In this document: positions 52,475 through 60,541 of the stretch, piece by piece
Position numbering within the stretch: position 1 is the first letter of the stretch
Layout of the letters: each line of letters begins with the position of its first letter
Origin: Corynebacterium tuberculostearicum SK141
GTDB taxonomy: Bacteria > Actinomycetota > Actinomycetes > Mycobacteriales > Mycobacteriaceae
Direction: 5' to 3'
Length of the DNA stretch: 64,000 nt
Assembly (NCBI RefSeq): GCF_000175635.1
Contig: NZ_ACVP01000003.1
Location: forward strand, 62,001 to 126,000
Program-made: the position numbers and the translations under genes
Notes under the pieces: model-generated
The model's input: the letters and a program-made list of their open reading frames with translations, nothing else
What the model was told of the DNA's origin: nothing
Database searches by the model: none

Positions 52475-53236
52475 ATGTCCTCGCTCCATATCGATCTCAA
52501 TGCGGATTTGGGAGAGACTACTGCAGGCAACCCGGTCGCAGATGACGCGGCAATGCTGGAGATGGTGTCCTCCGCAAACGTGGCCACCGGCTTCCATGCG
52601 GGCGACCCGCACTCGATTGCCTGCACCCTCAAGGCGGCAGCAGAAGCAGGCGTGACCGTAGGCGCGCACGTGGGTTATAACGACGCCGCGGGTTTCGGCC
52701 GCCGTTTTATCGATTACAACCCGGACGAGCTTGCAGACGAGGTGACCTACCAAATTGGCGCGCTCGACGCTTTGGCCCGCGCCAATGGCACCAAGGTTTC
52801 CTATGTGAAGCCACACGGTGCGATGTATAACGCAATCGTGAAAGATGAGGCGCAAGCAGAAGCCGTCATCAAGGGCATTAAGACCTTCGGAGGCTTGCCG
52901 GTGATGTTACTGCCAGGGGGTGTAGCGGTGGACGTCGCCAAGCGCAGCGGGCTTAACGTCATCCGTGAGGCTTTTGCGGACCGCAACTACAACCCCGATG
53001 GCACGCTGGTCTCGCGCAAGGAAGCCAATGCGGTGCTTGGCAGTGCCGATGAGGTGGTGCAGCGAGTTCTTGAGGTGGCGCAGACCGGGTCGATTACGGC
53101 CGTGGATGGCACGAAGTTAGAGGTGGATGCGCAATCCGTATGCACCCACGGCGATTCGCCCGGCGCGGTGAAGCTGCTGCGCGGCGTGGTGGAGCGCCTG
53201 CGGGAAGAAGGCATCGAGATTCGGAGCTTTATCTAA
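52475..53236 (+). CDS. pxpA: 5-oxoprolinase subunit A (YcsF/LamB family)
   Basis: A 253-residue LamB/YcsF protein. The N-terminal IDLNADLGETTAG, the GFHAGDP and GAHVGYNDAAGFGRR motifs and the KPHGAMYN stretch carry the conserved Asp/His residues. With PxpB and PxpC it opens the ring of 5-oxoproline to glutamate using ATP. It is first in a plus-strand operon and its TAA overlaps the pxpBC ATG by one base. Confidence 0.93.
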   Translation: MSSLHIDLNADLGETTAGNPVADDAAMLEMVSSANVATGFHAGDPHSIACTLKAAAEAGVTVGAHVGYNDAAGFGRRFIDYNPDELADEVTYQIGALDALARANGTKVSYVKPHGAMYNAIVKDEAQAEAVIKGIKTFGGLPVMLLPGGVAVDVAKRSGLNVIREAFADRNYNPDGTLVSRKEANAVLGSADEVVQRVLEVAQTGSITAVDGTKLEVDAQSVCTHGDSPGAVKLLRGVVERLREEGIEIRSFI

Positions 53237-54810
53237 TGCACATTAATTTTGTGGGCACGCGCGCGTTGCTCATTGACCTGGATGGATTGAACCAGGTGAT
53301 GGATTGGCACGCGGCGCTTTCTGCCAAGCCGTTGAAGAATCAGGTGGACTGCATCGCGGCCGCCACCACCCTGCTGCTGACGTTTGAAGCGCCGGATTCG
53401 GCGCGCGATGCAGCGGAATTCCTGCAGGACTTCTCCCCTGCCGCCGCGACGGCTGCGGAGGCCCGAACGGTAGAAATCGATGTGCTCTATGACGGCGAGG
53501 ATGTGGACGAGGCCGCGGACCTGCTGGGCCTTTCGCGCGAGGCGCTCATTGACTGGCATACCTCTACCGAGTGGACCGCGGCTTTCGGTGGCTTTGCCCC
53601 GGGCTTTACCTACTGTGCGCCGTCGGAGCCCTCCCAGGCGCGAGCGGTGCCCCGCCGCTCCAGTCCCCGTACCGCGGTGCCGGCCGGTGCTGTAGGTATC
53701 GCGGGTGAGTTTTCCGCGGTGTACCCGCGCGTTTCCCCGGGCGGCTGGCAGCTTTTGGGCACCACCAATACGCCGATGTGGGATTCCAATGCCAACCCGC
53801 CGGCGCTGGTACAGCCGGGCGACCGCGTGCGCTATCGCAGCGTGGATAAGCTGCCTGAGCTTGTTGATCACTCTGCCCGCTCGAAGCGCGCCCCTGCCCG
53901 CTTGCCGCGCATGGAGGTTATCGATGCCGGCCTGCTCACCCTCTACCAAGACCTGGGCCGCCCCGGTGTGGGCGATCTCGGCGTGACTCCCTCCGGTGCT
54001 GCCGACCGCGCCGCCGCCGCGACCGCCAATGTGGCCGTGGGCAACCCGCGCGGGGCAACGGTGCTGGAGAATATCGGCGGCATTAAGCTCCACGCGCTCA
54101 CCGATACCGTCATTTGCGTCACCGGCGCTACCGCGCGTGTGCGCCTCGGCGAGATGCCGGTTCACCTCGCCCGCCCAGTGCTGGTCACGGCCGGGCACAC
54201 CGTCTCGGTGGATCCTGCAACGGTAGGCATGCGCAATTACGTGGCCATCCGCGGCGGCATCATCGCCGAATCCGAGCTTGGCTCCGCGGCCACCGACGTC
54301 CTTTCTGGCCTTGGCCCGGACCCGGTCACCACCGGCGATGTCATCGGCGTGCTACCGCGCTCTACCGGCATGACCGACGCCCAGCTGGCTAACCCACTGC
54401 GCGTGCGTGAAAGCTCCGACGGCAAGACCCGCGCCACCTTGCGCTGCGTGCTCGGACCCCGTGATGACTGGTTTGGCGATAATGTCTCCGCCTTCCTAGA
54501 TACCGAATGGACCGTCACCTCGGACTCCAACCGCGTGGGCCTGCGCCTCGATGGCGAAGAGCCGATTGAACGCGTTAAAGACGGCGAGCTCCCCTCTGAG
54601 GGCATGGTCGCCGGATCGATCCAAATCCCGCCCAATGGCAAGCCCGTAGTCTTCCTGCGCGATCATGCCGTGACCGGCGGCTACCCCGTTATCGCTACCG
54701 TCTTGGAAGAAGATATTGATATCGCCGCGCAGCTGCCACCCGGCGCGCGCGTGAACTTTGAACTCGTAGCACCCCAAGCCTTGAACACTGGAGATAAGAA
54801 TGCAGATTAA
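53236..54810 (+). CDS. Fused 5-oxoprolinase subunits B and C (KipI-KipA)
   Basis: A 524-residue fusion. Residues about 1-205 are the KipI/PxpB part (FGGFAPGFTYCAP, PRRSSPRTAVPAGAVGIAG). Residues about 220-520 are the KipA/PxpC part (VIDAGLLTLYQDLGRPG, GVTPSGAADRAA, LGPRDDWF). These two parts are separate in B. subtilis and E. coli, and together are homologous to the carboxyltransferase domain of urea carboxylase. The ATG at 53236 overlaps the pxpA stop; the end overlaps the next gene by 11 nt, so the operon is tightly coupled. Confidence 0.92.
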   Translation: MHINFVGTRALLIDLDGLNQVMDWHAALSAKPLKNQVDCIAAATTLLLTFEAPDSARDAAEFLQDFSPAAATAAEARTVEIDVLYDGEDVDEAADLLGLSREALIDWHTSTEWTAAFGGFAPGFTYCAPSEPSQARAVPRRSSPRTAVPAGAVGIAGEFSAVYPRVSPGGWQLLGTTNTPMWDSNANPPALVQPGDRVRYRSVDKLPELVDHSARSKRAPARLPRMEVIDAGLLTLYQDLGRPGVGDLGVTPSGAADRAAAATANVAVGNPRGATVLENIGGIKLHALTDTVICVTGATARVRLGEMPVHLARPVLVTAGHTVSVDPATVGMRNYVAIRGGIIAESELGSAATDVLSGLGPDPVTTGDVIGVLPRSTGMTDAQLANPLRVRESSDGKTRATLRCVLGPRDDWFGDNVSAFLDTEWTVTSDSNRVGLRLDGEEPIERVKDGELPSEGMVAGSIQIPPNGKPVVFLRDHAVTGGYPVIATVLEEDIDIAAQLPPGARVNFELVAPQALNTGDKNAD

Positions 54811-56581
54811 GACCGTCCTCATTGCTAACCGCGGCGAGATTGCCGTGCGTATCGCCCGCGTCGCCCGCGACCTGGGCATTAAGTCCATCGCCATTTACTC
54901 CGAAGCGGACGCAGGTGCCCTGCATACCCAGGTAGCCGATGAAGCTTATGCGCTGCCGGGCAATACCGCGGCCGATACCTACATGAACGTGCCCGCGCTA
55001 CTCGATATCGCGGTGCGCGCCGGTGCCGATGCCATCCACCCGGGCTACGGCTTCTTGTCCGAAAACGCCGACTTTGCCCGCACGGTTACCGAGGCCGGCA
55101 TGATCTGGATTGGCCCTTCCCCGGAGTCCATCGAGTTGCTCGGTGACAAGATCGCTGCGCGCCGCGTGGCCGAGGAGGTCGGCGCGCCGCTGGCACCGGG
55201 TACCTCCGATCCCATCGATGACTGGCAGGAGGCCCGCGCCTTCGCCGAAGAGCATGGCCTGCCCATTGCCATCAAGGCCGCTTATGGCGGCGGCGGACGC
55301 GGCTTGAAGGTCGTGGACAATATGGAAGAAATTGAGGGCGCGTTCAACTCCGCCGGCCGCGAGGCCATGGAGGCTTTCGGCCGCGCCGAGTGCTACGTGG
55401 AGAAGTTCCTCACCCACCCACGCCACGTCGAGGCCCAGGTGCTGGCCGATACGCACGGCAATGTGCGCGTGCTCGGCACCCGCGATTGCTCCACCCAGCG
55501 CCGCTTCCAAAAGCTCATTGAGGAGGCTCCAGCGCCCGCGCTTTCCGACGCCCAACGCAACGGCATCATCGAAGGCGCGCGCTCCATTTGCTCCAAGGTG
55601 GGCTACACCGGCGCCGGCACCGTGGAATACATCGTTTCCGAGGACGGCACCATTTCCTTCCTCGAGGTCAATACCCGCGTCCAGGTCGAACACCCAGTTA
55701 CCGAGGTAGTCACCGGCACCGATATCATCGCCGAGCAGTTCCGCATCGCGGCCGGCGAGCCGCTGTCCTTCGATGAGGATCCGCAGTCCCACGGTCACGC
55801 TTTTGAGTTCCGTATCAATGCCGAGGACATCCTCAATGGCTTCGCCCCGTGCCCCGGCACCATCGTCTCCTTCGAGCCGCCCACCGGCCCGGGCATCCGC
55901 GTGGATTCCGCGGTGCGCTCTGGCTCTATCATCCCGCCGTACTATGACTCCCTGATTGCCAAGCTCGTGGTGTGGGGCCCAACCCGCGAGATCGCTCTGG
56001 CTCGCGCCCGCTTTGCCCTGCGCGAGTTCACCGTCACCGGCGTGCGCACCGTGCTGCCGTTCCACCGCGACATGATGGATGAGCCTGCACTCATCGGCAC
56101 CGCCGCCCCGGCAGACGATGCCGCTGCCGCCGGCGCCTCCGAGATTGGCGTATTTACTGACTGGGTGGATCACAACTACCGCCCGTCTGCCACCAACCAG
56201 GTGGAAAAGGTCGAGGCCATCTACACCCAGCGCCGCAATGTGGCCGTAGAAATCGACGGCAAGCTGGTCAACGTCGGCGTCCCCGTGGACTTCCTCGCTG
56301 CGCCGGGCGCCGCCTCAGCTGGTGGTTCTGCCTCCACCGCGCCGTCTTCGGCCGGCGCGCAGTCCACCGATGACAATGCGGTCACCTCCCCGTTCGAGGC
56401 CAACCTCGTGGCCTGGAACGTTGCGGACGGCGATACCGTGGCCGAGGGCGATGCCATCGCCACCGTCGAGGCCATGAAGATGGAATCGGCCATCAAGGCT
56501 CCGCGCGGCGGTACCATCAAGCTCCTGGCCGCAGAAGGTGACCGTCTGGATTCCTCCAAGGTCATCGCGACCATCGATTAG
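54800..56581 (+). CDS. Biotin carboxylase-BCCP fusion (acetyl-CoA carboxylase alpha type)
   Basis: A 593-residue protein with a biotin carboxylase (LIANRGEIAVRIAR at the N-terminus, ATP-grasp loop YGGGGRGLKV near 165, EVNTRVQVEHPVTE near 290). A linker region and a C-terminal biotinyl domain with VEAMKME follow; the biotin Lys is about residue 560. It would charge biotin with CO2. No acyl-CoA carboxyltransferase gene is present; instead it overlaps pxpBC, whose fold matches the carboxyltransferase of urea carboxylase. So a carboxylase acting on 5-oxoproline or a similar amide is a serious possibility. Confidence 0.92.
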   Translation: MQIKTVLIANRGEIAVRIARVARDLGIKSIAIYSEADAGALHTQVADEAYALPGNTAADTYMNVPALLDIAVRAGADAIHPGYGFLSENADFARTVTEAGMIWIGPSPESIELLGDKIAARRVAEEVGAPLAPGTSDPIDDWQEARAFAEEHGLPIAIKAAYGGGGRGLKVVDNMEEIEGAFNSAGREAMEAFGRAECYVEKFLTHPRHVEAQVLADTHGNVRVLGTRDCSTQRRFQKLIEEAPAPALSDAQRNGIIEGARSICSKVGYTGAGTVEYIVSEDGTISFLEVNTRVQVEHPVTEVVTGTDIIAEQFRIAAGEPLSFDEDPQSHGHAFEFRINAEDILNGFAPCPGTIVSFEPPTGPGIRVDSAVRSGSIIPPYYDSLIAKLVVWGPTREIALARARFALREFTVTGVRTVLPFHRDMMDEPALIGTAAPADDAAAAGASEIGVFTDWVDHNYRPSATNQVEKVEAIYTQRRNVAVEIDGKLVNVGVPVDFLAAPGAASAGGSASTAPSSAGAQSTDDNAVTSPFEANLVAWNVADGDTVAEGDAIATVEAMKMESAIKAPRGGTIKLLAAEGDRLDSSKVIATID

Positions 56582-56594
56582 CGCTCGCGCCATC

Positions 56595-56642
56595 GTTATG
56601 CACCCCATCTTCAATGTGAGGTGCATAACTTTTTAGTACAGT
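56595..56642 (+). promoter_or_regulatory. Hairpin/operator and leaderless promoter before the GntR gene
   Basis: Arms GTTATGCACC (56595-56604) and GGTGCATAAC (56620-56629) pair perfectly and are followed by TTTTTAG, so this may terminate the pxp transcript. The same DNA is a symmetric site just upstream of TACAGT (56637-56642), a -10 box 7 nt before the regulator ATG, so it may equally be the regulator's own operator. Confidence 0.6.
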
Positions 56643-56649
56643 TGTGGTC

Positions 56650-57270
56650 ATGCTTTCCCAGTCTGTCGCCTCCGAGTTGCGCGAGGCCATCTCCGCCGGC
56701 GAGTTTCAGCCGGGCGAGCAGCTCAGCGAGGTCAAGGCGGCCGAGCGCTTTCACTGCTCGCGCAATACCCTCCGCGAGTCCTTCACTAGGCTGGCCGCGG
56801 AACGCATTGTGGAACGCATCCCTAACCGGGGTGTTTTCCTTGCGACGCCCGATGCAGACTATATCCGCGACCTCTTTGCCGCCCGCGCAGCCATCGAGCC
56901 CGCGGCGGTGCGCTGGGGCGAGTTTGCTGATGCCCCCTCGCTCGTTACCCTCACTTCCTCCGCCTTCGACTACGCGGCACGCGGCGAGCACCAAGAAGTC
57001 TCCGCCATCAACCAACGCTTCCACCGCACGCTGGTGGCCGCGCTGGGCTCGCCCACCCTTAATGAGCAGATGGATAACCTGCTCGCCCGCATGCGGCTCA
57101 CCTTCTTGCTAGCAATCCCGCGCTACCCGCAGCTGCATGCGGACCACATTCAAGGCAATATCACCTTGGCCACGCTCATCGCAGATGGAAAACGCCTCGA
57201 GGCCGCCACGCTTTCGCATGACAGCCTCATGAATACCTGCGAGAAGATCCTCGCCGTGCTGGACGATTAA
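56650..57270 (+). CDS. GntR-family (FadR/FCD) transcriptional regulator
   Basis: A 206-residue regulator. The N-terminal winged helix has LREAISAGEFQPGEQLSE and the recognition region CSRNTLRESFTRLAAER. The FCD effector domain (about 75-205) keeps metal-site His residues in RFHRTLV and LSHDSLMNT. It sits at the end of the pxp operon behind its own promoter and probably senses 5-oxoproline or a related acid. In B. subtilis the matching regulator KipR is of a different (IclR) family. Confidence 0.85.
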   Translation: MLSQSVASELREAISAGEFQPGEQLSEVKAAERFHCSRNTLRESFTRLAAERIVERIPNRGVFLATPDADYIRDLFAARAAIEPAAVRWGEFADAPSLVTLTSSAFDYAARGEHQEVSAINQRFHRTLVAALGSPTLNEQMDNLLARMRLTFLLAIPRYPQLHADHIQGNITLATLIADGKRLEAATLSHDSLMNTCEKILAVLDD

Positions 57271-58037
57271 GGAATGAGAAAATCTTGATCGCGGGCGTTG
57301 GTCACGAGCATCTGGCCCGGTGCGTGCGTAATAGCTAAGCGCGGCTTAGATTCCATCACGATGGCCTGCGGGGTCACACCACAGGCCCAAAAGACCGGCA
57401 GGCAGCCCTCCGGCACTTCGCCCGGATCACCAAAGTCCGGGCGGTTCAAGTTCTCAATGCCAATGGCCGCCGGGTCACCCACGTGAACCGGGGCGCCGTG
57501 AACTGATGGGTAACGGGAGGTAATCCGCACGGCATCGGAGACCTGCGCGGCCGGAATAGGGCGCATGGAGACTACCATGGGCCCGGAAAAGACACCGGCC
57601 GGGGTGGTGGGAATCGTGGTTTTAAACATCGGCACGTTGCGCTGCTGGGCAATGTGCGCGACCTCAATGCCGTTATCCTGCAGCGCAGTCTCAAAGGTAA
57701 AAGAGCAACCGATGAGGAAGCTGACCATGTCTGGGGTGTAGTAGGAGGTGACGTCGGCAAGCGTGGCTGTGTGCTCGCCGTTTTCAAAGACGCGGTAGGC
57801 CGGAATATCGGTGCGGATGTCCCCGCCCGGCAGCAGCTCGGAGGTGTACTGACCGGCTTCCAGGACGCCCACAATCGGACATGGCTTGGGATTGCGCTGG
57901 GCAAAGAGCAAGAAGTCGAAGGCGTATTCTTGCGGCACGGCCAGCAGGTTAGCCTGCATGAAGCCGCGGGCATGCCCGGCGGTGGTGGCCATGTCATGGC
58001 TGCGTGCATACTCGCGCACCTGCTCTGGGGCCTGCAT
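57267..58037 (-). CDS. DUF1445 family protein (YcsI/D-glutamate cyclase-like)
   Basis: A 256-residue protein matching the putative hydro-lyase DUF1445/YcsI family, which includes the D-glutamate cyclase domain that interconverts D-glutamate and 5-oxo-D-proline. The N-terminus TTAGHARGFMQANLLAVP, then CPIVGVLEAG, FLIGCSFTFE and the C-terminal VFWACGVTPQ are typical. The ATG at 58037 overlaps the stop of the NRAMP-like gene (TAATG). It links the cluster to D-glutamate or 5-oxoproline turnover. The frame continues to 58127 without need. Confidence 0.88.
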   Translation of the reverse strand: MQAPEQVREYARSHDMATTAGHARGFMQANLLAVPQEYAFDFLLFAQRNPKPCPIVGVLEAGQYTSELLPGGDIRTDIPAYRVFENGEHTATLADVTSYYTPDMVSFLIGCSFTFETALQDNGIEVAHIAQQRNVPMFKTTIPTTPAGVFSGPMVVSMRPIPAAQVSDAVRITSRYPSVHGAPVHVGDPAAIGIENLNRPDFGDPGEVPEGCLPVFWACGVTPQAIVMESKPRLAITHAPGQMLVTNARDQDFLIP

Positions 58038-59272
58038 TATGCCCACAGTTCGGTAATGCCGGAGAAAGCCTTGAAGCCGATGAAGATGGTAAGTACCCAC
58101 GCCAGGGCGCCGATAACCAGCAACCACTTGGGATACTTATAGCCCTGCAGGAGGTCGCGGCGGAACCAGGCCACCCACATCACGAGGGCGAAACCGATGG
58201 GCAGGATCAGGCCATTGATGGCGCCGGCGAAGATGAGCAACTTCTGTGGCGCGGAGTTGATGGCCACAAAGACTACCGTGCACACCGCAATGAAGACGAT
58301 GGTGAGAATATTGCGGGTGCGCGTCGAGGTGTCCTGGGAGGTCACGAAGGATACCGAGGTATAGGCGGCGCCGATAACCGAGGACAAACCGGCCGCGAAG
58401 AGGACCACACCGAAGGCACGCAGGCCAAACTCGCCGGCGGCATTGTAGAAAGCATCGGCCGCGGTGTTGTCGTCCGAGAGCGCCACGCCGGTGGCCACCA
58501 CACCGAGGACCGCCAAGAAGAGGAGCATGCGCATGATGCCGGTTACCACGATGCCGCTTACCGAGGTATAGGTAATGTTCTTGACGTTTTCCACGCCGGT
58601 GTGGCCGGAATCGATGAGGCGGTGCGCGCCGGCAAAGGTGATATAGCCGCCCACGGTGCCGCCGATGATGGTGGTGATGACGAAGAAGTCGATCTCGCCC
58701 GGAGCGACGGTATTCTTGAGCGCCTCCCCCACCGGTGGCTGGCTGACCACCGCAACGTAGAGCATCAGCAAGATCATGACCGCGCCCAGAACCGCGACGA
58801 GCCGATCAAGCGCCATGCCCGCCTTCTTGGAGAGGAAGATAAAGATCGCGATGGCCGCGGCGATGACGCCACCGATGCGCGAGTCGATGCCCAGCATCGC
58901 GTTAATGCCCAGGCCAGAACCGGCGATATTGCCGATATTAAAGACTGCGCCGCCGATGAACACGAATACGGCGAGCACCCAGCCCAGGCCGGGGAGCACG
59001 GTATTGCCCAAGGTATTGGCGCGCATGCCGGTCACGCAGAGAACTCGCCACACATTGAGCTGGATAGCGATGTCCACGAGGATGGACAGCATAATCGCAA
59101 ACGCGAAGGATGCGCCCATCTGCACGGTAAAGACCGAGGTCTGGGTCAAAAATCCCGGACCGATGGCGGAGGTGGCCATAAGGAACATGGCACCGGCCAT
59201 GGCGCCGAGGCCTTTGGGCGGGGTCTTGTCCCCCGCCTGCGCCGGAGTGGCGTGTGATGTCTCAGCACTCAC
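58037..59272 (-). CDS. NRAMP-like transporter lacking the metal motif (YcsG-type)
   Basis: A 411-residue membrane protein with about eleven segments and the LeuT-type NRAMP fold. True NRAMP metal carriers have DPGN in segment 1 and MPH in segment 6. Here segment 1 reads SAIGPGFLTQ, without the metal-binding Asp and Asn, and the sixth-segment region reads TFAGAHRLID, without the Met. B. subtilis ycsG, in the ycsFGI-kip cluster, is the matching family. Import of 5-oxoproline or a related organic acid is inferred from context. Confidence 0.87.
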   Translation of the reverse strand: MSAETSHATPAQAGDKTPPKGLGAMAGAMFLMATSAIGPGFLTQTSVFTVQMGASFAFAIMLSILVDIAIQLNVWRVLCVTGMRANTLGNTVLPGLGWVLAVFVFIGGAVFNIGNIAGSGLGINAMLGIDSRIGGVIAAAIAIFIFLSKKAGMALDRLVAVLGAVMILLMLYVAVVSQPPVGEALKNTVAPGEIDFFVITTIIGGTVGGYITFAGAHRLIDSGHTGVENVKNITYTSVSGIVVTGIMRMLLFLAVLGVVATGVALSDDNTAADAFYNAAGEFGLRAFGVVLFAAGLSSVIGAAYTSVSFVTSQDTSTRTRNILTIVFIAVCTVVFVAINSAPQKLLIFAGAINGLILPIGFALVMWVAWFRRDLLQGYKYPKWLLVIGALAWVLTIFIGFKAFSGITELWA

Positions 59273-59387
59273 TAGATTTCACCTTTCGTGATGCAGGTCG
59301 CATTAATTTGTGATGCGCATCATCTTAAAGGTTGCTATGCCTTTTGTTCAACAACTTTTATGCGTTGTGGGGTGGCGCGGGGGTGAT

Positions 59388-60290
59388 CTAGGCTACTTTT
59401 CTCGTTCGTTTTCCCAGGTGGCTGGCGATTATCCGCAAAGCCTCGTCCGGCGCTTTCATATCGCTGGGGCCAAAGCACAGCACCACGTATCCGCGGTTTT
59501 CTAGCGCTCGCTGCCTCTTTACCTGCTGCTTGACCACGTGAGCGGGCGCCTCGCCATAGGTACCGTCATATTTGGCATCGCCATCGACCTCGACAACCAG
59601 CCAGCCATCGAGACAAAGATCCGCCCGATATTTCCCGAGCAGCGGCTTCTGCGGCTCAATTTTCACCTGCGGCAAACGCTCAATAATAAGTGCTCGCAGA
59701 TAGGACTCATAGGGCGATTCCGATCCGCCATACGCGTGCTCGATAACCTTACGCATGGCTGCTTGTCCCCTCGTGCGCTGCATTTTTGCCAGTTCTTCGC
59801 GCAGGTCGTATGTAGTGACGTCGTGTCGGCCGAGGGCAGAATCAGTAGCTACCAGGCCATCTGGGAAGCCGTGTAGCCGGGCGATTTCGAGGCAGGTGCG
59901 GGCGGGATTCGTGGCGCGCACACCCGCTATCGACACCGTGGATTCTTGAAGGGACTTTACTCGGCGGTACCGGTAGCCTTTCGGGGTGAGCCTGCGTGGG
60001 GGAACGCTTCCCGAAGGCACCGCTAGCTCCACCTCCTCCCCTTCCCCGGAAATTACCCACATTCCCCACAGCCGCGCGGCCGATTTGCCGATGAGGACGG
60101 CGCGGTGGGTGCTCCACCCGGCAGCGACTACTTTGGCGAATTGTTGTTTATGGCGAACCCATTGCCTCCAGGTGGCCGTGGGAACGGCGACCCAGGGCGC
60201 TATCTGGGTGAGCTCACCGCGTTGGAGGGCTAAATGGTGCGGACTTTCGGCTCCGGCGTAACGAAGGTTGATGAAGTGATCTGTAATCAT
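59388..60290 (-). CDS. DUF559/Vsr-like endonuclease-domain protein with AbiEi-like N-terminus
   Basis: A 300-residue actinobacterial protein with a helical N-terminal half (LWGMWVISGEGEEVELAVP, ATNPARTCLEIARLHGFPDGL) like AbiEi antitoxin-type proteins. The C-terminal half has YRADLCLDGWLVVEVDGDAKYD, the ESPYES opening and the GYVVLCFGPSD strand, matching DUF559/very-short-patch nuclease folds. The Asp and Glu expected for a nuclease centre are present. No partner toxin gene is adjacent, and function is unknown. Confidence 0.7.
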   Translation of the reverse strand: MITDHFINLRYAGAESPHHLALQRGELTQIAPWVAVPTATWRQWVRHKQQFAKVVAAGWSTHRAVLIGKSAARLWGMWVISGEGEEVELAVPSGSVPPRRLTPKGYRYRRVKSLQESTVSIAGVRATNPARTCLEIARLHGFPDGLVATDSALGRHDVTTYDLREELAKMQRTRGQAAMRKVIEHAYGGSESPYESYLRALIIERLPQVKIEPQKPLLGKYRADLCLDGWLVVEVDGDAKYDGTYGEAPAHVVKQQVKRQRALENRGYVVLCFGPSDMKAPDEALRIIASHLGKRTRKVA

Positions 60291-60541
60291 GGTTTCATCT
60301 TCGCGGCTGGCGGGGCGGGGCACGCGTCATGAGGCTCAGGAAGGTGAATTTCCGAGGACCTTGAGTGAGGGTCGGAATATTAGGTCCAAGGTGATCGGGC
60401 CGAATTGAGGGCGTTGAGGCTGATTTGAGGGCGGGTTGTGCTCAGATCGGCTCGATCACATTCGACCTAAGGAGAATTAGTTCACAGCGGCGGTGTGGGG
60501 GATAATTCAGCAGCGCGGTTAACCGTGCTTTACTAGAGATA
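60291..60541. other. Gap upstream of the RNase H-like gene with 91-bp repeat copy 1
   Basis: Contains repeat copy 1 (60380-60470) and, at 60530-60535, a TTTACT box 6-7 nt before the ATG at 60542. No other gene is visible. Confidence 0.5.
60380..60470 (+). repeat. 91-bp direct repeat, copy 1
   Basis: Begins TTAGGTC and ends GACCTAA, so its ends are inverted repeats. Just inside are GTGATCG and CGATCAC, and the middle carries CCGAATTGAGGG and a second TGAGGG. A second copy of exactly 91 bp lies in the same orientation at 61614-61704. Confidence 0.75.

Noticed and set aside
58004..59257. 417-codon plus-strand frame opposite the NRAMP-like gene
   Set aside because: Composition is the typical antisense pattern of a hydrophobic protein.
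58037..59272. MntH-type manganese transporter
   Set aside because: The DPGN and MPH metal motifs are absent.
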